A stretch of 6,993 nucleotides of DNA, taken from the NCBI GenBank assembly GCA_014360945.1, contig JACIWM010000062.1:1-6993 (forward strand), in the 5' to 3' direction. Every line of letters starts with the position of its first letter. The first letter of the stretch is position 1. Of the stretch, positions 5,267 through 6,993 are shown piece by piece. The notes beneath the pieces are model-generated. The model was given only the letters and a program-made list of their open reading frames with translations, had not been told where the DNA came from and made no database searches. A program made the position numbers and the translations under genes. The stretch comes from Candidatus Bipolaricaulota bacterium. GTDB taxonomy: Bacteria > Bipolaricaulota > Bipolaricaulia > Bipolaricaulales > Bipolaricaulaceae.

Positions 5267-6993
5267 TGCACGTCCTTTGGCCCTGGGCCTTTGTGTTCTT
5301 GTCCTTGCCCCTTGGCCTCTTTGCCCTGGCTTTACTCAGGGAACGCCGCATTTTGGGCCGCGCCGTCACTTTGGCCTTTTTGGTTTTGGCCCTAAGCCAA
5401 CCGGAGATAGCTTTGCGCCAGGAGCGGGAGCGGGTGGTGTTCGTGGTGGATCGGTCCGCAAGCGTGGGCGAGGCCGCCCTTTCGCCATTTTGGGACTTGG
5501 CCCGGTTCGCTGCCCAAAGGGGAGCGGAGATCGGGGTAGTGGTGTGCGGAAAAAATGCCGGTGTGGTTCGCCCTCCTCAGCCCGGAATTCCCAAGAGCTT
5601 GGACTCGCCTCTGGAGATCGTCCCGGATGGCACCGATCTCGGCGGAGCGTTGGATTTGGCCTTGGCTCTCCTGGAGCAATCCGGGCAAATCGTGCTCATC
5701 ACCGATGGCCGGGACACGGAGGGGAAACTTTGGGCGGCAGTGGCCCGCGCCCGCACCGTTCCCGTGCACGTCTTTCCCGTGGGAAATAACGACCCCCTGA
5801 AGCTTCTCTCTTTTCAGGGGCCGGAGGAAGTTCCCCTTGGTGCCAAAGCCGTTTTTCGAGGGAAAATTGAGGCCGCTTCATCTCTATCCGTTCGGGCTTC
5901 CCTCCTTTTGAACGGCGAGGAAGTGGAAAGACGCGACCTTTTCCTGGAGCCGGGCCTCACGGAGCTCACTTTCTCTCCCCCTCTTCCCGGGGAGGGCCTC
6001 CACCTTGTGGAGCTCCGATTGGAATGCGATGAGGACCAAGTTTCGGAGAACAACCGGTTATCTTGGGTGGTGCGGGTTGGGGCACTCCCGGGAATCCTTG
6101 TGGTGGGCGAAGGTCCAAGCCTTTTGGATTCCGCTCTTTCTTCTCTAGGCCTCAATTTCCGTCGCCTCCCCACTCTTAGGTCTCAGGATCTCGCGGAGGC
6201 AAGGCTGGTGGTCCTCGATGATTTTCCGTTGAGCCTTATGGATCCTGGGATGGTGGAGGCATTGCGGGCGTTTGCCGCGGCCGGAGGCGGAGTTCTCGTG
6301 ACCCAGGGCCGGCGGGCCCTCAGTAGTTATGCCGGGCCCATGGAGGACATCCTGCCCGTGACCTATGCTGTGCCGGAGCGGATGGAGGCGGCCACGGCTG
6401 CGTTGATATTTGTTTTGGACCGCTCCGCGTCCATGGCCGGCCGGGCCGGGGCCCTCACAAAATTGGACCTCCTTAAAGAGGCCACGGCCGCCGCCGCGGA
6501 ATTCGTTCCTCCCCAAGATTGGCTGGGCGCGATAGCCTTCGATCGAAGCCCGTTTTGGCTGGCCTTACCTGGCCCTGCAGAGAAAACGCGGCCCGTTCTG
6601 TTCTCCGCCCTTGCCGGCCTCACCCCCAGCGGCGGAACGGACCTCTGGCCCGCGGTCCTTTCGGCCCTCTCCGCCCTGGAGAACGTCCCGGCCCGCATCC
6701 GCCACATCATCATCGTCTCCGACGGAAAAACCGTGCGGGAAGGCCGAAACTTTCAAGCCCTTTACACCGCTGTGGAAAAAAGCGGGGTGGGGGTGACGGC
6801 CCTGGCCCTCGGGCCCGATGCGGATTTGGAGGTCCTAGCTGGCCTGGCCCAAGCCGGGCGGGGCGAGCTCCACGTTGTGGCTGAGCCCCAGGACCTCCGG
6901 GCGGTGTTGGTCCAGGAGACGAAACGGACCATTCGTCCCCGCTTCGTGAGCGGGGAGTTCCCTGTGCTTCCCGGGCCGGCCGCTCTCTCGCCC
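5266..6993 (+). CDS. Double-VWA membrane protein with GATase-like domain, 3'-truncated
   Basis: I translated this frame by eye and found no stop from 5266 to the window end, giving 576 codons and no C-terminus. Two membrane helices (about 7-24 and 33-45, ending ALSQP) anchor it. VWA domain 1 has a full MIDAS: D62-x-S64-x-S66 in VVDRSAS, T123 in DGTDLGGAL, D147 in LITDGRD. An Ig-like segment follows (about 190-272; SENNRLSWVVRV). A class I glutamine-amidotransferase-like fold then appears (about 275-360: GILVVGEGPS, VVLDDFP, GGGVLVTQG, EDILPV). No GxCxG nucleophile elbow is visible, so catalysis is unlikely. VWA domain 2 also has a full MIDAS: D385-x-S387-x-S389 in VLDRSASM, T458 in GGTDLWPAV, D486 in IVSDGKT. 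This order matches a known family of VWA proteins of roughly 800-900 residues near moxR, so perhaps 200-300 residues lie beyond the window. The likely role is extracytoplasmic, metal-dependent protein binding within the MoxR system. Confidence 0.92.
   Translation, partial: MHVLWPWAFVFLSLPLGLFALALLRERRILGRAVTLAFLVLALSQPEIALRQERERVVFVVDRSASVGEAALSPFWDLARFAAQRGAEIGVVVCGKNAGVVRPPQPGIPKSLDSPLEIVPDGTDLGGALDLALALLEQSGQIVLITDGRDTEGKLWAAVARARTVPVHVFPVGNNDPLKLLSFQGPEEVPLGAKAVFRGKIEAASSLSVRASLLLNGEEVERRDLFLEPGLTELTFSPPLPGEGLHLVELRLECDEDQVSENNRLSWVVRVGALPGILVVGEGPSLLDSALSSLGLNFRRLPTLRSQDLAEARLVVLDDFPLSLMDPGMVEALRAFAAAGGGVLVTQGRRALSSYAGPMEDILPVTYAVPERMEAATAALIFVLDRSASMAGRAGALTKLDLLKEATAAAAEFVPPQDWLGAIAFDRSPFWLALPGPAEKTRPVLFSALAGLTPSGGTDLWPAVLSALSALENVPARIRHIIIVSDGKTVREGRNFQALYTAVEKSGVGVTALALGPDADLEVLAGLAQAGRGELHVVAEPQDLRAVLVQETKRTIRPRFVSGEFPVLPGPAALSP

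Noticed and set aside
5277..5789. 170-codon plus-strand frame inside the double-VWA gene
   Set aside because: It is out of frame with a continuous VWA protein and has a Gly/Arg/Pro-rich shadow composition.
1..6993. Search for tRNA, rRNA, CRISPR, insertion sequences, promoters and terminators
   Set aside because: Coding sequence covers the whole window with overlapping genes. I saw no repeat arrays, no transposase, and no hairpin plus T-run in a non-coding position.
1789..6993. A wholly new system
   Set aside because: The MoxR, DUF58 and BatA/VWA families and their order are known. Only details such as the frame break, the MIDAS change and the unknown leading genes stand out.

Overview
This is a GC-rich bacterial window (about 60% by eye). 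It is densely coding, with every gene on the + strand and essentially no intergenic DNA. The gene set is a MoxR/VWA cluster: a MoxR-type AAA+ ATPase, a DUF58 protein, and two membrane-anchored VWA proteins of the BatA/aerotolerance and double-VWA/GATase-like kinds. Two less conserved membrane proteins precede them. I cannot place the organism. The layout and the style of the last gene resemble what I remember from Chloroflexota and other deep-branching or thermophilic phyla, but that is only an impression.

Region by region: (1) 1-498 is the 3' part of a polytopic membrane protein I do not recognise. (2) 462-1792 is best read as one gene broken by a frame change. Its N-terminal part has three membrane segments and lies in one frame up to a run of eight T at 879-886. 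Its acidic, helical C-terminal part lies in the -1 frame after that run. (3) 1789-2760 is the MoxR ATPase, with all AAA+ motifs. (4) 2715-3614 is DUF58 with an intact metal-binding MIDAS site. (5) 3611-5266 is a BatA-like protein with three membrane segments and a VWA-like domain whose MIDAS threonine position holds proline. (6) 5266-6993 is a large open frame that runs off the window. It has an N-terminal membrane anchor, a first VWA domain, an Ig-like segment, a GATase-like fold without an obvious catalytic cysteine, and a second VWA domain.

Consecutive genes overlap by 37, 4, 46, 4 and 1 bp, so they almost certainly form one co-transcribed, translationally coupled operon. No promoter or terminator is visible; both should lie outside the window. 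By analogy with characterised MoxR/VWA systems, the MoxR hexamer would act as a chaperone-like ATPase together with the VWA proteins, inserting metal or remodelling a partner in or at the membrane. The specific substrate here is unknown.

The most notable observation is the T8 frame change. The choice between sequencing error, real mutation and transcriptional or ribosomal slippage cannot be settled from this sequence alone. The rest is a variant of a known system rather than a clearly new one.
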